Shown: one piece after another, positions 1 to 8,307 of the stretch
Numbering within the stretch: the first letter of the stretch is position 1
Layout of the letters: the number at the start of each line of letters is the position of its first letter
Assembly: GCA_020859985.1 (NCBI GenBank)
Contig: JAJBVD010000002.1
Coordinates: 36,039-100,038, forward strand
Direction of reading: 5' to 3'
Length of the DNA stretch: 64,000 nucleotides
Source of the DNA: Clostridiales bacterium
GTDB taxonomy: Bacteria; Bacillota; Clostridia; Lachnospirales; Lachnospiraceae
Position numbers and translations under genes: made by a program
The notes under the pieces: model-generated
Told to the model about the DNA's origin: nothing
Databases searched by the model: none
Seen by the model: the letters and a program-made list of their open reading frames with translations, nothing else

Positions 1-1652
1 TTACCGGCTCTGCAGGGACTGCGGTGATTACAAAGGACATGGCCGGTCTCTGGACAGACGGACGTTATTTTATACAGGCTGCGGAGCAACTGAAAGGAAG
101 CGGTGTGACCCTTTATAAAATGGGAGAGCCGGATGTGCCGACCGTTCATGAATTTCTTGAACAGACGCTTGCAGAGAATGAATGTCTTGGCTATGACGGG
201 CGAACAGTCAGCACGAGAGAGGCGGCAGAGCTTGCTGAAATGCTCAAAAAGAAGGGAGCCAGGCAAAACGGTTCTCTGGATCTGGTGGGAGATATCTGGG
301 AGGAACGTCCCGGACTTTCCTGTGAACCGGTGATGGAACTGGATGAGAAGTGGAGCGGAGAATCCCGCGCTTCAAAAATAGCGCGAATAAGAGAATCCAT
401 GCAAAAAGAGGGAGCGGATCTGTTTGTGCTGACTTCTCTGGATGATATCGCCTGGCTTTTAAACATCCGCGGCGGTGACATTGCCTGCTGTCCGGTAGTG
501 CTTTCTTATCTGGTGATGACCGAAGGGGAGGTATTGCTGTTTGCGGATGAGAGAGCATTCCCGGAGACAGTCAAGGAATCCCTGAAAGCAGATCATGTTT
601 TCTTTCGGCCTTATAACATGGTTTATTCGTATATATCAGATCTTCCGGCGGGGAAGAAGCTGCTTCTCTGCCGCGATAAAGTGAACAGTCGTCTGACGGC
701 ATCTGTTCCGGAAGGTGTGGAAGTGATTAACCGTGAGAATCCCACGCTTTTCCCCAAGGCAGTGAAAAACCCTGCCGAAGTGAATAATGAGCGGATCGCC
801 CATATCAAAGACGGGGTGGCGCTGACCAGATTTCTTTATTGGCTGAAAACCCATGTGGGAAAGCTGCCGATGACAGAGCTGAGTGCGGAGGAAAAGCTGT
901 ATTCCCTGCGTTCCGAACAGGAGCATTTTATGGGAAACAGCTTTGAACCGATTATTTCCTATGGCGCTCATGCCGCAATTGTGCATTACAGCGCGACGCC
1001 TGAAACAGATATCCCGATTGAGCCGCACGGTCTTCTTCTGGCGGACACGGGAGGACACTACCTTGAGGGAACGACGGATGTGACGCGCACGATTGCCATG
1101 GGACCGCTGACAGAGGAGGAAAAGCAGATGTTTACCGCCGTGCTTCGGGGGCACCTGAATCTCGCCGCGGCAAAATTCCGTTCCGGTGCAACAGGGATTA
1201 ATCTGGATTATCTGGCCCGGGGGCCGCTCTGGGAACTGGGGAAGGATTTTAACCATGGGACTGGTCACGGCGTGGGATATTTTTTGAATGTACACGAAGG
1301 ACCGAACAGCTTTCACTGGAGGAGTACGCCGACCCGTAAGGCGGACACGGCCTTTGAGGAGGGAATGATTACTTCCGATGAGCCGGGATATTATGAAGAA
1401 GGAAAATATGGTATCCGCCATGAAAACCTGATCGTATGTGTAAGGGATCAGGAGACAGAATACGGTTCATTTTTGCGCTTTGAACACCTGACAATGGTGC
1501 CGTTTGATCTGGATGCAGTCATTCCAGAGCAGATGACGGAGCGCGAGCGCACACTTTTGAATGAGTACCACGCGATGGTTTTTGAGAATATTTCCCCATA
1601 TCTGAATGAAGAGGAGAGAGACTGGCTTCAGGAAGCGACGCGGAAAATCTGA
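1..1652 (+). CDS. Aminopeptidase P family (M24) Xaa-Pro peptidase, 5' truncated by the window edge
   Basis: Cytosolic metallopeptidase expected to remove the N-terminal residue from peptides with proline second. The frame is open to the window edge and reads TGSAGTAVITKDMAGLWTDG, which matches the interior of the N-terminal creatinase-like domain, so the true start lies upstream; a GTG at 24 is only an internal codon. The M24 catalytic fold fills the C-terminal half. Its metal ligands are visible: two Asp in LADTGGHYLEGTTDVTRT, His in HGTGHGVGYF, Glu in SDEPGYYEEGKYGIRHENL and Glu in RFEHLTMVPFD. About 550 residues fits the long three-domain form of the family. It converges on coaX. Function rests on family motifs; substrate preference is inferred. 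Confidence 0.93.
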   Translation, partial: TGSAGTAVITKDMAGLWTDGRYFIQAAEQLKGSGVTLYKMGEPDVPTVHEFLEQTLAENECLGYDGRTVSTREAAELAEMLKKKGARQNGSLDLVGDIWEERPGLSCEPVMELDEKWSGESRASKIARIRESMQKEGADLFVLTSLDDIAWLLNIRGGDIACCPVVLSYLVMTEGEVLLFADERAFPETVKESLKADHVFFRPYNMVYSYISDLPAGKKLLLCRDKVNSRLTASVPEGVEVINRENPTLFPKAVKNPAEVNNERIAHIKDGVALTRFLYWLKTHVGKLPMTELSAEEKLYSLRSEQEHFMGNSFEPIISYGAHAAIVHYSATPETDIPIEPHGLLLADTGGHYLEGTTDVTRTIAMGPLTEEEKQMFTAVLRGHLNLAAAKFRSGATGINLDYLARGPLWELGKDFNHGTGHGVGYFLNVHEGPNSFHWRSTPTRKADTAFEEGMITSDEPGYYEEGKYGIRHENLIVCVRDQETEYGSFLRFEHLTMVPFDLDAVIPEQMTERERTLLNEYHAMVFENISPYLNEEERDWLQEATRKI

Positions 1653-1703
1653 GTTAGGATAAATGAAGTAATAACGCACACTTATATCAGGTATTTACAA
1701 AAA

Positions 1704-1740
1704 ACATCCACCGCAAAAGCAATGTGTCTGCGGTGGATGT
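1704..1740 (-). terminator. Intrinsic terminator of coaX
   Basis: An 11-bp perfect stem (ACATCCACCGC with GCGGTGGATGT) closes a 15-nt loop. Read on the minus strand it is followed by a TTTTTTG run, so it should end the coaX transcript. It may also slow plus-strand transcripts from the peptidase gene. Confidence 0.8.
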
Positions 1741-1760
1741 CTGAGCACTGAGGTGAATAA

Positions 1761-2531
1761 TCATTCTGCCTTATTTTTATAATAAATGTACATCAGCCCT
1801 TTCAGCAGAAGCGCATCGTCGAGCTGAATTTCATGGACACAGTGCGGGATAATCTTTGGAGCCAGACCGCCTGTGGCAATCACAGTCGTTTTTTCGCCAA
1901 GATCCTGCTCTATGCGGTCGATCATTCCGTCGATGCAGGCTGCGTTGCCATGGATGACGCCGCTTTTCATACATTCGGCAGTGTTCTTTCCAATCAGCCG
2001 TTTTGGAGCATCCAGACTAATGCGCACGAGTTGGGAAGTCCGGCTGACAAGGGAATCCAGAGAAACGCGGATGCCGGGCATGATCATGCCGCCAATGTAA
2101 TTTTTCTTCGCGTCAATGACAGAAATCGTCGTCGCGGTGCCCATATCAATGATGATCAGGGGAGCCTCATGCTCTGTGATCGCGGCGACCGCGTTTACGA
2201 TCAGATCGCTGCCGACCTGCGCCGGGTTGTCCATCAGAATATTCAGTCCTGTTTTGACTCCGGGACCGACGACCACCGGCTCAATACCGACGATCTTCTG
2301 TACCGCTTCGCGAAACAAGTTCGTCAGCGGCGGAACCACTGAGGAGATGATCGCACCGGTGATCTCTTTGCGGTCAATTTGATACAGCTCCAGTACATTT
2401 TTGATGCTGATCGCGTATTCCAGTACTGTGCGCGACGGAGCCGTGGACAGGCGCTCTACGAAGAGAATACTCTGGTCACGGCAGCAGCCGAGTACTGTAT
2501 TGGTATTTCCAATGTCTATCGCCAGAATCAT
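1761..2531 (-). CDS. coaX: Type III pantothenate kinase
   Basis: Phosphorylates pantothenate, the first step of coenzyme A synthesis, in the cytosol. The 256-residue length is typical. The N-terminal MILAIDIGNTNTVLG is the ASKHA-fold phosphate-1 motif of CoaX, and DMGTATTISVID and VIATGGLAP are later nucleotide-binding segments. I place the start at the ATG ending at 2531 because GGGAGG lies just upstream and the protein then begins with the conserved motif; a longer open frame upstream has no family sequence. It follows the S-component gene by 67 bp in the same direction, which pairs vitamin uptake with its first metabolic step. Confidence 0.95.
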   Translation of the reverse strand: MILAIDIGNTNTVLGCCRDQSILFVERLSTAPSRTVLEYAISIKNVLELYQIDRKEITGAIISSVVPPLTNLFREAVQKIVGIEPVVVGPGVKTGLNILMDNPAQVGSDLIVNAVAAITEHEAPLIIIDMGTATTISVIDAKKNYIGGMIMPGIRVSLDSLVSRTSQLVRISLDAPKRLIGKNTAECMKSGVIHGNAACIDGMIDRIEQDLGEKTTVIATGGLAPKIIPHCVHEIQLDDALLLKGLMYIYYKNKAE

Positions 2532-2598
2532 GGCGGAACCTCCCTGTTTAAATTTATGGGAAGCGACTACTGTCGTTCCTTTTTGTGCGCAGGCTTTG

Positions 2599-3234
2599 TT
2601 AAGCCTGCGCTTTGCGCTGCACGGGTGCCGGTACAAAATGTGCCTTGTACAGCGCAATACCGACGGCACCGGTCAGAATCGTCGAGGATACCATCTCGCA
2701 CACTGCGTTTACGCCTACAAATCCGCAGATAAAGAGAATGACATTTTTTCCTCCCATTAGTCCCTGCATATATTCTGTGTTGCCAAATAAAAGAACGAGC
2801 GCGCTCATGAAAAACAGCGTGTTCAAAAATGCGGAACAGAATCCTGTGACAAAGCAAGCCACGGAGGTATTGATCCCCTTCCGGACTCCGCGGAAAATAT
2901 ATCCCAGAAGCAGACCGTCTAAAAATCGTGGCACAAAGCGCTGGATAAATGCCAGTACCGGATTGATCCCGAACAGGACGGCGCCCATTGCGCTGGTACC
3001 GCCAATGCCGATGCACTGGAGAAAGCTGGTCAGCCCGAAAACAGATCCGGTGACGGCACCGCCGACCGGTCCTAAGGTGATGGCGGAAATTGCAACGGGG
3101 ATCACGTTAAACGTAATCGCGAGCGGTCCGATATTCAGATAACCGAGCGGGGTGTAGGCCATGAGAAGCAGAATAGCAGTCATGAGGCCGAGAATGACGA
3201 GCTGCGAGGTGTTAAAGCTTTTGTTGGTATTCAT
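2599..3234 (-). CDS. panT: ECF transporter S component, probably for pantothenate
   Basis: Membrane substrate-binding subunit of an energy-coupling-factor importer. It would dock on a shared EcfAAT module not present in this window. The 211 residues form about six hydrophobic helices with small-residue-rich turns (for example AISAITLGPVGGAVTGSVFG), as in ECF S components. The start has a strong AAGGAGG site; an in-frame extension upstream is not hydrophobic and was not used. The pantothenate assignment rests mainly on the immediately downstream coaX. Riboflavin or another vitamin remains possible because S components of this class look alike by eye. Confidence 0.8.
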   Translation of the reverse strand: MNTNKSFNTSQLVILGLMTAILLLMAYTPLGYLNIGPLAITFNVIPVAISAITLGPVGGAVTGSVFGLTSFLQCIGIGGTSAMGAVLFGINPVLAFIQRFVPRFLDGLLLGYIFRGVRKGINTSVACFVTGFCSAFLNTLFFMSALVLLFGNTEYMQGLMGGKNVILFICGFVGVNAVCEMVSSTILTGAVGIALYKAHFVPAPVQRKAQA

Positions 3235-3289
3235 TTTGAATGTCCTCCTTGTTATTATTCCCTGTTCAAAAGCATGGATATCAAAGGCC

Positions 3290-3370
3290 GGGGAAACAAC
3301 TGCGGCTGTACCGTTACCCTCCGAAAACCGGTAGGATGCGTTCAGACCGGGACTTGATGATCTGTTCCCC
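3290..3370 (-). promoter_or_regulatory. Structured leader upstream of the ECF S-component gene
   Basis: On the minus strand, GGGGAA near 3370 can pair with TTCCCC near 3290 to close an approximately 80-nt domain. Inside, CCGGT/ACCGG and TACCG/CGGTA can form alternative stems. It ends about 55 nt before the start codon. I could not match it to the TPP, FMN, THF, cobalamin or preQ1 consensus from memory. It could be an uncharacterised leader or chance pairing. Confidence 0.3.
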
Positions 3371-3599
3371 AGACATTTCATATCGCGTATCTTATGATGC
3401 GGGATACAATACATTTACTGCGCCAGTATAGCACAGAACATATTCCAGACACAAGAGGGAAAAAATTTTTACTTTTTTTGATAAAATTTTCCGAATCCTG
3501 TCACAAATCGACGTTTCAAACGTTTTTATATTATGTCAATCGTGTAGAAATCACGCAGATTGGTGGCGGATGCTGCCGGATAAGGTCGACAGGATTTTC

Positions 3600-3629
3600 T
3601 TGCGAATTCTGTCGCATGGCAGATATAAT
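3600..3629 (+). promoter_or_regulatory. Putative sigma-A promoter of spo0A with a 0A-like box
   Basis: TTGCGA and TATAAT are separated by 18 bp, about 140 bp before spo0A. TGTCGCA (3610-3616) lies between the hexamers and differs from the Spo0A box core TGTCGAA at one base. Autoregulation is an inference. The rest of the 3235-3768 gap holds the panT leader, this promoter and the hairpin listed next; I see no gene in it. Confidence 0.5.
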
Positions 3630-3641
3630 GTGAGCTGAAGG

Positions 3642-3669
3642 GATTCTCGCTGCTTGCAGCAGAGAATCA
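3642..3669 (+). other. Hairpin in the spo0A 5' untranslated region
   Basis: GATTCTC and GAGAATC enclose CTGC-TT-GCAG, giving a nearly perfect 28-nt hairpin about 100 nt before spo0A. No T-run follows, so it is not a normal terminator. It may affect mRNA stability or translation. Confidence 0.5.
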
Positions 3670-3768
3670 CAAGGCTCAATGAGCAGCTGTGCTGCGAATA
3701 AGAATGTTGTGTAACAGTTCAGAACAGATGCCGCCGGTCTAAAACAGAATCAGAGAGGAGTATAAGTG

Positions 3769-4569
3769 ATGAATAAGCTGAATGTAGCGATTGCGGATGA
3801 TAATGACAGGATGGTGCAGATGCTGGATCATATTGTCAGCAGTGATGAGGAACTGGAGGTTGTCGGCAAAGCCGGAAATGGGGAGGAACTGATCGAAATC
3901 ATCAGGGATAAAAAGCCGGATGTCGTACTTCTTGATATTATCATGCCGAAGCTGGACGGATTGGCAGTCATGGACCGGGTAAACAGGGAAAGCGCAGAGA
4001 AAAAACCGGCATTTATTGTTGTATCCGCTGTCAGTCAGGAGAAAACAACGGAGGATGCATTTGACCTTGGGGCAGATTATTATATACTGAAGCCGTTTGA
4101 CAATGATACTCTGGTAAACAGGATCAAACGCGTCCGCACACGCACGGAACATATGGCGGCGCGCATCCGGAAGCTGACGCCTCCGGAAAGTCAGAAGGAA
4201 TACATGGAGCGGAACCTTGAGAGTGATGTGACGAATATCATTCACGAAGTTGGTGTTCCGGCGCACATTAAGGGATATCAGTATCTGCGTGACGCGATTA
4301 TGTTGTCGGTCGCGGACGGAGAGATGCTCAATTCAATTACGAAAATTCTTTATCCTACTATCGCGAAGAAGCATCAGACAACGCCGAGCAGGGTTGAGAG
4401 GGCGATCCGCCACGCGATTGAGGTTGCATGGAGCAGAGGCAAGGTGGATACGATCGAGGAGCTTTTCGGGTACACGGTGAGCAATGGCAAAGGAAAGCCG
4501 ACGAATTCCGAGTTTATCGCCCTGATCACGGACAAGATCCGGCTGGATTATAAAAAGAAACAAAAATGA
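3769..4569 (+). CDS. spo0A: Sporulation master response regulator Spo0A
   Basis: Phosphorylation-activated transcription factor that commits clostridia to sporulation. The receiver domain has acidic pocket Asp10/Asp11, phosphoacceptor Asp56 in [13 protein letters not shown], and Lys in YYILKPFD. The C-terminal Spo0A DNA-binding domain is diagnostic: [20 protein letters not shown], then [20 protein letters not shown] and [13 protein letters not shown]. Length is 266 residues, as in the family. I use the ATG at 3769, 8 nt after GGAG, rather than the in-frame GTG three bases earlier. The gene is monocistronic here, without the spoIVB neighbour seen in many clostridia. It implies the organism can sporulate, or descends from one that could. 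Confidence 0.97.
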   Translation: MNKLNVAIADDNDRMVQMLDHIVSSDEELEVVGKAGNGEELIEIIRDKKPDVVLLDIIMPKLDGLAVMDRVNRESAEKKPAFIVVSAVSQEKTTEDAFDLGADYYILKPFDNDTLVNRIKRVRTRTEHMAARIRKLTPPESQKEYMERNLESDVTNIIHEVGVPAHIKGYQYLRDAIMLSVADGEMLNSITKILYPTIAKKHQTTPSRVERAIRHAIEVAWSRGKVDTIEELFGYTVSNGKGKPTNSEFIALITDKIRLDYKKKQK

Positions 4570-4579
4570 CAGATTGCTC

Positions 4580-4637
4580 TTGCCAGAATCTCATACGGGG
4601 TATATAATACACTCCGATATCCGAGTAAAATACTCGG
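4580..4637 (+). promoter_or_regulatory. suf operon promoter with an IscR-like palindrome
   Basis: TTGCCA and TATAAT (4603-4608) are spaced 17 bp. Immediately after the expected start point lies a perfect palindrome, CCGAGTA-AAA-TACTCGG (4621-4637), flanked by AT-rich sequence. Its form resembles type 1 IscR/Rrf2 operators. It would let an Fe-S-sensing Rrf2 repressor control sufCBDSU; no such regulator gene is in the window, so this is inferred. Confidence 0.6.
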
Positions 4638-4648
4638 GATTATGGAAA

Positions 4649-4712
4649 GCCGCGCATGAGAATTGCTGCGCAATGGCGCGGCCTTCGTCCTGCATAAAAT
4701 TCAATGCAGGAC
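4649..4712 (+). other. Two hairpins in the sufC leader
   Basis: GCCGCGC/GCGCGGC (4649-4655 with 4676-4682) and a perfect 9-bp stem GTCCTGCAT/ATGCAGGAC (4687-4695 with 4704-4712) lie in tandem before the sufC ribosome-binding site. Neither has a T-run. The second ends 19 nt before the start codon, where it could influence translation or protect the mRNA 5' end. Confidence 0.5.
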
Positions 4713-4730
4713 AGATTTAGGAGGAACGGC

Positions 4731-5477
4731 ATGTCTGAAAAATTATTACAGGTAAAGAATTTATCTGTCAGAGTAGAAGAAAAAGAAATTCTGCATGGGA
4801 TCAACCTGGAGATCGGGAAAGGTGAGACTCATGTATTAATGGGACCGAATGGAGCCGGAAAATCAACCCTTGGCTATGCGCTGATGGGAAATCCCGGCTA
4901 TCAGGTGACAGGCGGGCAGATTCTGTTTGATGGAAATGGTCTGAATGAGGTATCTGTGTCAGACCGGGCGAAAGCGGGATTGTTCCTGTCTTTTCAGAAC
5001 CCGTTGGAGGTGCCGGGGATCACGCTCAGCAACTTTATCCGCAGCGCGCTGGAGCAGCGCACCGGAGAACGCATTCGTCTGTGGGATTTCCGTAAGGAGC
5101 TTGAGGCAAAGATGGAAATCCTGCAGATGGACAAGTCGTACGCGAAACGCGACCTCAATGTTGGATTTTCCGGAGGTGAGAAGAAGAAAGCGGAGATTTT
5201 ACAGCTTCTGATGATGAAGCCGCAGCTTGCAATTCTGGATGAGACGGATTCCGGGCTGGATGTCGATGCGGTGCGCACAGTGTCCCGGGGCGTTGAGGAG
5301 TACCAGAAGGATAAGGATGGTTCCCTGCTGATCATTACGCACAGCACGCGGATTCTGGAGTCCCTGCATGTGGATGTGACGCATGTGCTCGTGAACGGAC
5401 GGATCGTGGCCGAAGGCGACGCTTCCCTTGTGGACGAGATCAATGAGAACGGTTTCGAGCGGTTCGAGCAGGGCTGA
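4731..5477 (+). CDS. sufC: SUF system ATPase SufC
   Basis: ABC-type ATPase that drives the SufB-SufD scaffold during Fe-S cluster assembly; soluble, without a membrane partner. It has 248 residues. Walker A GPNGAGKS is at 38-45, the signature FSGGEKKKAE at about 146-154, and Walker B plus D-loop LAILDETDSGLDVD at about 167-178, which is the SufC-specific form. The ATG follows AGGAGG by 6 nt; an upstream in-frame ATG lies inside a leader hairpin and was rejected. First gene of sufCBDSU. Confidence 0.96.
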   Translation: MSEKLLQVKNLSVRVEEKEILHGINLEIGKGETHVLMGPNGAGKSTLGYALMGNPGYQVTGGQILFDGNGLNEVSVSDRAKAGLFLSFQNPLEVPGITLSNFIRSALEQRTGERIRLWDFRKELEAKMEILQMDKSYAKRDLNVGFSGGEKKKAEILQLLMMKPQLAILDETDSGLDVDAVRTVSRGVEEYQKDKDGSLLIITHSTRILESLHVDVTHVLVNGRIVAEGDASLVDEINENGFERFEQG

Positions 5478-5595
5478 TCTGTTTTGAAAAGTGGCAACTG
5501 TGAAGGAACGGAGCAGCTACGATAAGTGTTTTACAGGAACCAATATTTCTGCTTTCTGTGGGAATGATTGACAGGATGCGGACAGGAGACATGAG

Positions 5596-7002
5596 ATGAA
5601 AGAAAAGACCTGGGTTGAGGACGTCAACCGCAGTATTTATGATGTTAAAAATGAGGAAAAAGATGTATACCGCCTGCAGGCAGGCCTGACGCCGGAGATC
5701 GTCGCGCAGATTTCTGATGAAAAGCATGATCCGGACTGGATGCGGGAATTCCGGCAGAAATCTCTGGAGATTTACAATGAGATTCCGGTGCCGGACTGGG
5801 GGCCGTCGATCGAGGGCCTGAATATGGACAAGATCGCGACCTATGTGCGGACGAATACGAATATGAAGGCGAACTGGGAGGATGTGCCGGAGGATATCAA
5901 AAAGACGTTTGATCTGCTCGGTATCCCGCAGGCGGAGCGGGAGTCACTGGCCGGTGTCGGCGCGCAGTATGACTCTGAGCTGGTTTATCACAACGTCAAG
6001 GCGGAGGTCGCGGCGCAGGGTGTGGTTTACACCGATATGGAGAGCGCTTTAACCGGTGAATACGCCGATATGGTAAAAAGTCATTTTATGAAACTGGTGC
6101 CGCCTCGCGATCACAAGTTTGCGGCGCTGCACGGGGCAGTCTGGTCCGGCGGCTCGTTTGTCTATGTGCCGCCCGGCGTGAAGGTGGATATTCCGCTGCA
6201 GTCGTATTTCCGGCTGAATGCTCCGGGAGCGGGGCAGTTTGAGCACACGCTGATCATTGTGGACGAGGGAGCCGACCTGCACTTTATCGAAGGCTGCTCG
6301 GCACCGAAGTATAATGTTGCCAACCTGCATGCGGGCTGCGTGGAGCTTTTTGTCGGGAAAAATGCCAGACTGCGCTATTCGACGATCGAGAACTGGTCCA
6401 AGAATATGTACAACCTGAACACCAAGCGGGCAAAGGTAGAAGCAGGAGGAAAGATTGAATGGGTATCCGGCTCCTTTGGCTCCCATGTTTCCTACCTGTA
6501 TCCGATGAGCGTCCTTGCCGGGGACGGAGCGAGGGCGGAATTTACCGGTGTGACCTTTGCCGGAAAAGGACAGAATCTGGATACCGGTGCGAAGATGGTG
6601 CATCTTGCGCCCAACACGTCTTCTTATATGAATACGCGTTCCATTTCTAAGGGAGGCGGTATCAGCACATTTAGGAGTTCGGTGACAGTCATGCCGAAAG
6701 CGAAGCACAGCAAATCTTCAGTTTCCTGTCAGTCGCTGATGCTGGATCGGATTTCCCGATCGGATACAGTACCGGCAATGGACATCCGCACAAGCGACGC
6801 GGATATCGGACATGAGGCAAAGATCGGGCGCATCAGTGACGACGCGGTCTTTTACCTGATGAGCCGCGGCATACCGGAGGACGAGGCGAGAGCGCTGATT
6901 GTCAGCGGCTTTGCGGACAATGTTTCCAAGGAACTTCCGGTTGAGTACGCGGTGGAGATGAACAACCTGATTCGTCTGGAGATGAAGGGAAGCATCGGGT
7001 AA
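5596..7002 (+). CDS. sufB: Fe-S cluster assembly scaffold SufB
   Basis: Core scaffold of the SufBCD complex, on which the nascent cluster forms from SufS-derived sulfur. The 468 residues match the family. Conserved blocks are visible: AALHGAVWSGGSFVYVPPGV, HFIEGCSAP, the beta-helix region ending SGSFGSHVSYLYPM, and SVSCQSLMLD near the C-terminus, including cysteines expected for persulfide transfer. It follows sufC by 118 bp, a gap with no clear terminator, so it probably shares the transcript. Confidence 0.96.
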   Translation: MKEKTWVEDVNRSIYDVKNEEKDVYRLQAGLTPEIVAQISDEKHDPDWMREFRQKSLEIYNEIPVPDWGPSIEGLNMDKIATYVRTNTNMKANWEDVPEDIKKTFDLLGIPQAERESLAGVGAQYDSELVYHNVKAEVAAQGVVYTDMESALTGEYADMVKSHFMKLVPPRDHKFAALHGAVWSGGSFVYVPPGVKVDIPLQSYFRLNAPGAGQFEHTLIIVDEGADLHFIEGCSAPKYNVANLHAGCVELFVGKNARLRYSTIENWSKNMYNLNTKRAKVEAGGKIEWVSGSFGSHVSYLYPMSVLAGDGARAEFTGVTFAGKGQNLDTGAKMVHLAPNTSSYMNTRSISKGGGISTFRSSVTVMPKAKHSKSSVSCQSLMLDRISRSDTVPAMDIRTSDADIGHEAKIGRISDDAVFYLMSRGIPEDEARALIVSGFADNVSKELPVEYAVEMNNLIRLEMKGSIG

Positions 7003-7025
7003 GGATCAATCAAAGGAGAATTGAG

Positions 7026-8231
7026 ATGGAAATGGATATGACGATCAACCGGCTGCCCGCCCCGACCTGGAACTGGCTGCATGTAAATGAGGCCAGTGTA
7101 AAAGGTGTGCCTGCCTTACAGACCGGGAAGATGGAGGACGAGACGCCGGAAGCAATAGAAAAGCAGGTGATACGCTGCACTGTCCGGAATTGTGACAACA
7201 AAAAACAGCCTGAGGCTGGTACTTTGTCTGCAGAGCTGTTTCAGATTCCGGGTGGAATGGGGACGGATATGAATCAGCTGATGGCAGAGAATCCGGCGGA
7301 TTTCCATATCTGGACGATCGCGGCCGGTGTGAAAGAGAGCGAGCCGGTGCGTCTGCACTTTACGTATGAACCGGATGCTCCGGCGCAGAACCGGATCGGT
7401 ATCTGTGCGGAGGAGGACAGCGAGATCACGGTGATCATGGATTTTCGCGGGACAGATATGGATTTTGCTCATGGAAAGTTAACGGATGGTGAGACGAATG
7501 GCTTTCAGCCGGGCGATACAGCGGCCGATGCTCAGGCTGTCTATAATGAATCTGAGAATCTGGAACAACGCAGTTTTGCCGCAATTCAGACGAAGATTTC
7601 TGCCAAAAAGGGCGCAAAGGTTCATCTGGTACAGATCCAGAATCTGCCTGAGGGTTTTACGTTCTTAAATGATGTCGGCACAGACTGCGGGGAAGATGCT
7701 CTGATCGACACGGTACAGGTTGTGCTCGGCGGCGGGGACACCTACATGGGAATGCGCACGGATCTCGGTGCGAGGGCAAGTTCTCTGGAGAGCAAGGTCG
7801 GCTATCTGCTTGATAAAAAAGAAAAGCTGGATCTGAATTATCTGGCGTATCATACCGGTGCGAAGACCACCAGCCGTATGGACGTGTCCGGTGTGCTGCG
7901 CGGAGAATCACAGAAGCTGTTCCGCGGTACGATTGACTTCCGGAATGGCTCTGTGGGCGCAAAAGGCGACGAGAAAGAGGATGTGCTTCTTTTCTCGGAT
8001 AACGTGATCAACCGCACAGTTCCGCTGATTCTCTGTGAGGAGGAGGATGTGGAGGGCAACCACGGCGCAACGATTGGAAAACTGGATGAAGCGTTGTTGT
8101 TTTATCTGTCTTCACGCGGCATTGCTGAGGAGGAGATTTATGAGATGATGGCGCGGGCGCGGATCGACGCGATCTGCAGCGGAATTGCGGACGAAAAGAC
8201 GCAGGAGCTCGTGCAGGGGTATCTGGGTTAA
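7026..8231 (+). CDS. sufD: Fe-S cluster assembly protein SufD
   Basis: Partner of SufB in the scaffold, implicated in iron supply to the complex. The 401-residue product has an N-terminal helical region and a C-terminal beta-helix with FRGTIDFRNGSVGAKGDE, LLFSDNVINRTVPLILCEE and VEGNHGATIGKLDEALLFYL, the SufD/SufB family core with the conserved His of the NHGAT segment. Three in-frame ATG codons lie within the first five positions; the first has AAAGGAG upstream. It starts 23 bp after sufB. Confidence 0.93.
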   Translation: MEMDMTINRLPAPTWNWLHVNEASVKGVPALQTGKMEDETPEAIEKQVIRCTVRNCDNKKQPEAGTLSAELFQIPGGMGTDMNQLMAENPADFHIWTIAAGVKESEPVRLHFTYEPDAPAQNRIGICAEEDSEITVIMDFRGTDMDFAHGKLTDGETNGFQPGDTAADAQAVYNESENLEQRSFAAIQTKISAKKGAKVHLVQIQNLPEGFTFLNDVGTDCGEDALIDTVQVVLGGGDTYMGMRTDLGARASSLESKVGYLLDKKEKLDLNYLAYHTGAKTTSRMDVSGVLRGESQKLFRGTIDFRNGSVGAKGDEKEDVLLFSDNVINRTVPLILCEEEDVEGNHGATIGKLDEALLFYLSSRGIAEEEIYEMMARARIDAICSGIADEKTQELVQGYLG

Positions 8232-8307
8232 TTGAAGCATACCTTGCAGCAAGTGCGAGACACTGTCCGGATTAGTTACAATTATTCAGATAAAGGGGCA
8301 AATATCC

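Noticed and set aside
3235..3400. A known riboswitch (TPP, FMN, THF, cobalamin, preQ1) before panT
   Set aside because: None of the conserved core strings I know for these classes is present; kept only as an unassigned structured leader.
3766..3768. GTG as the spo0A start
   Set aside because: The ATG directly after it has better spacing to GGAG and gives the family numbering with phospho-Asp at 56.
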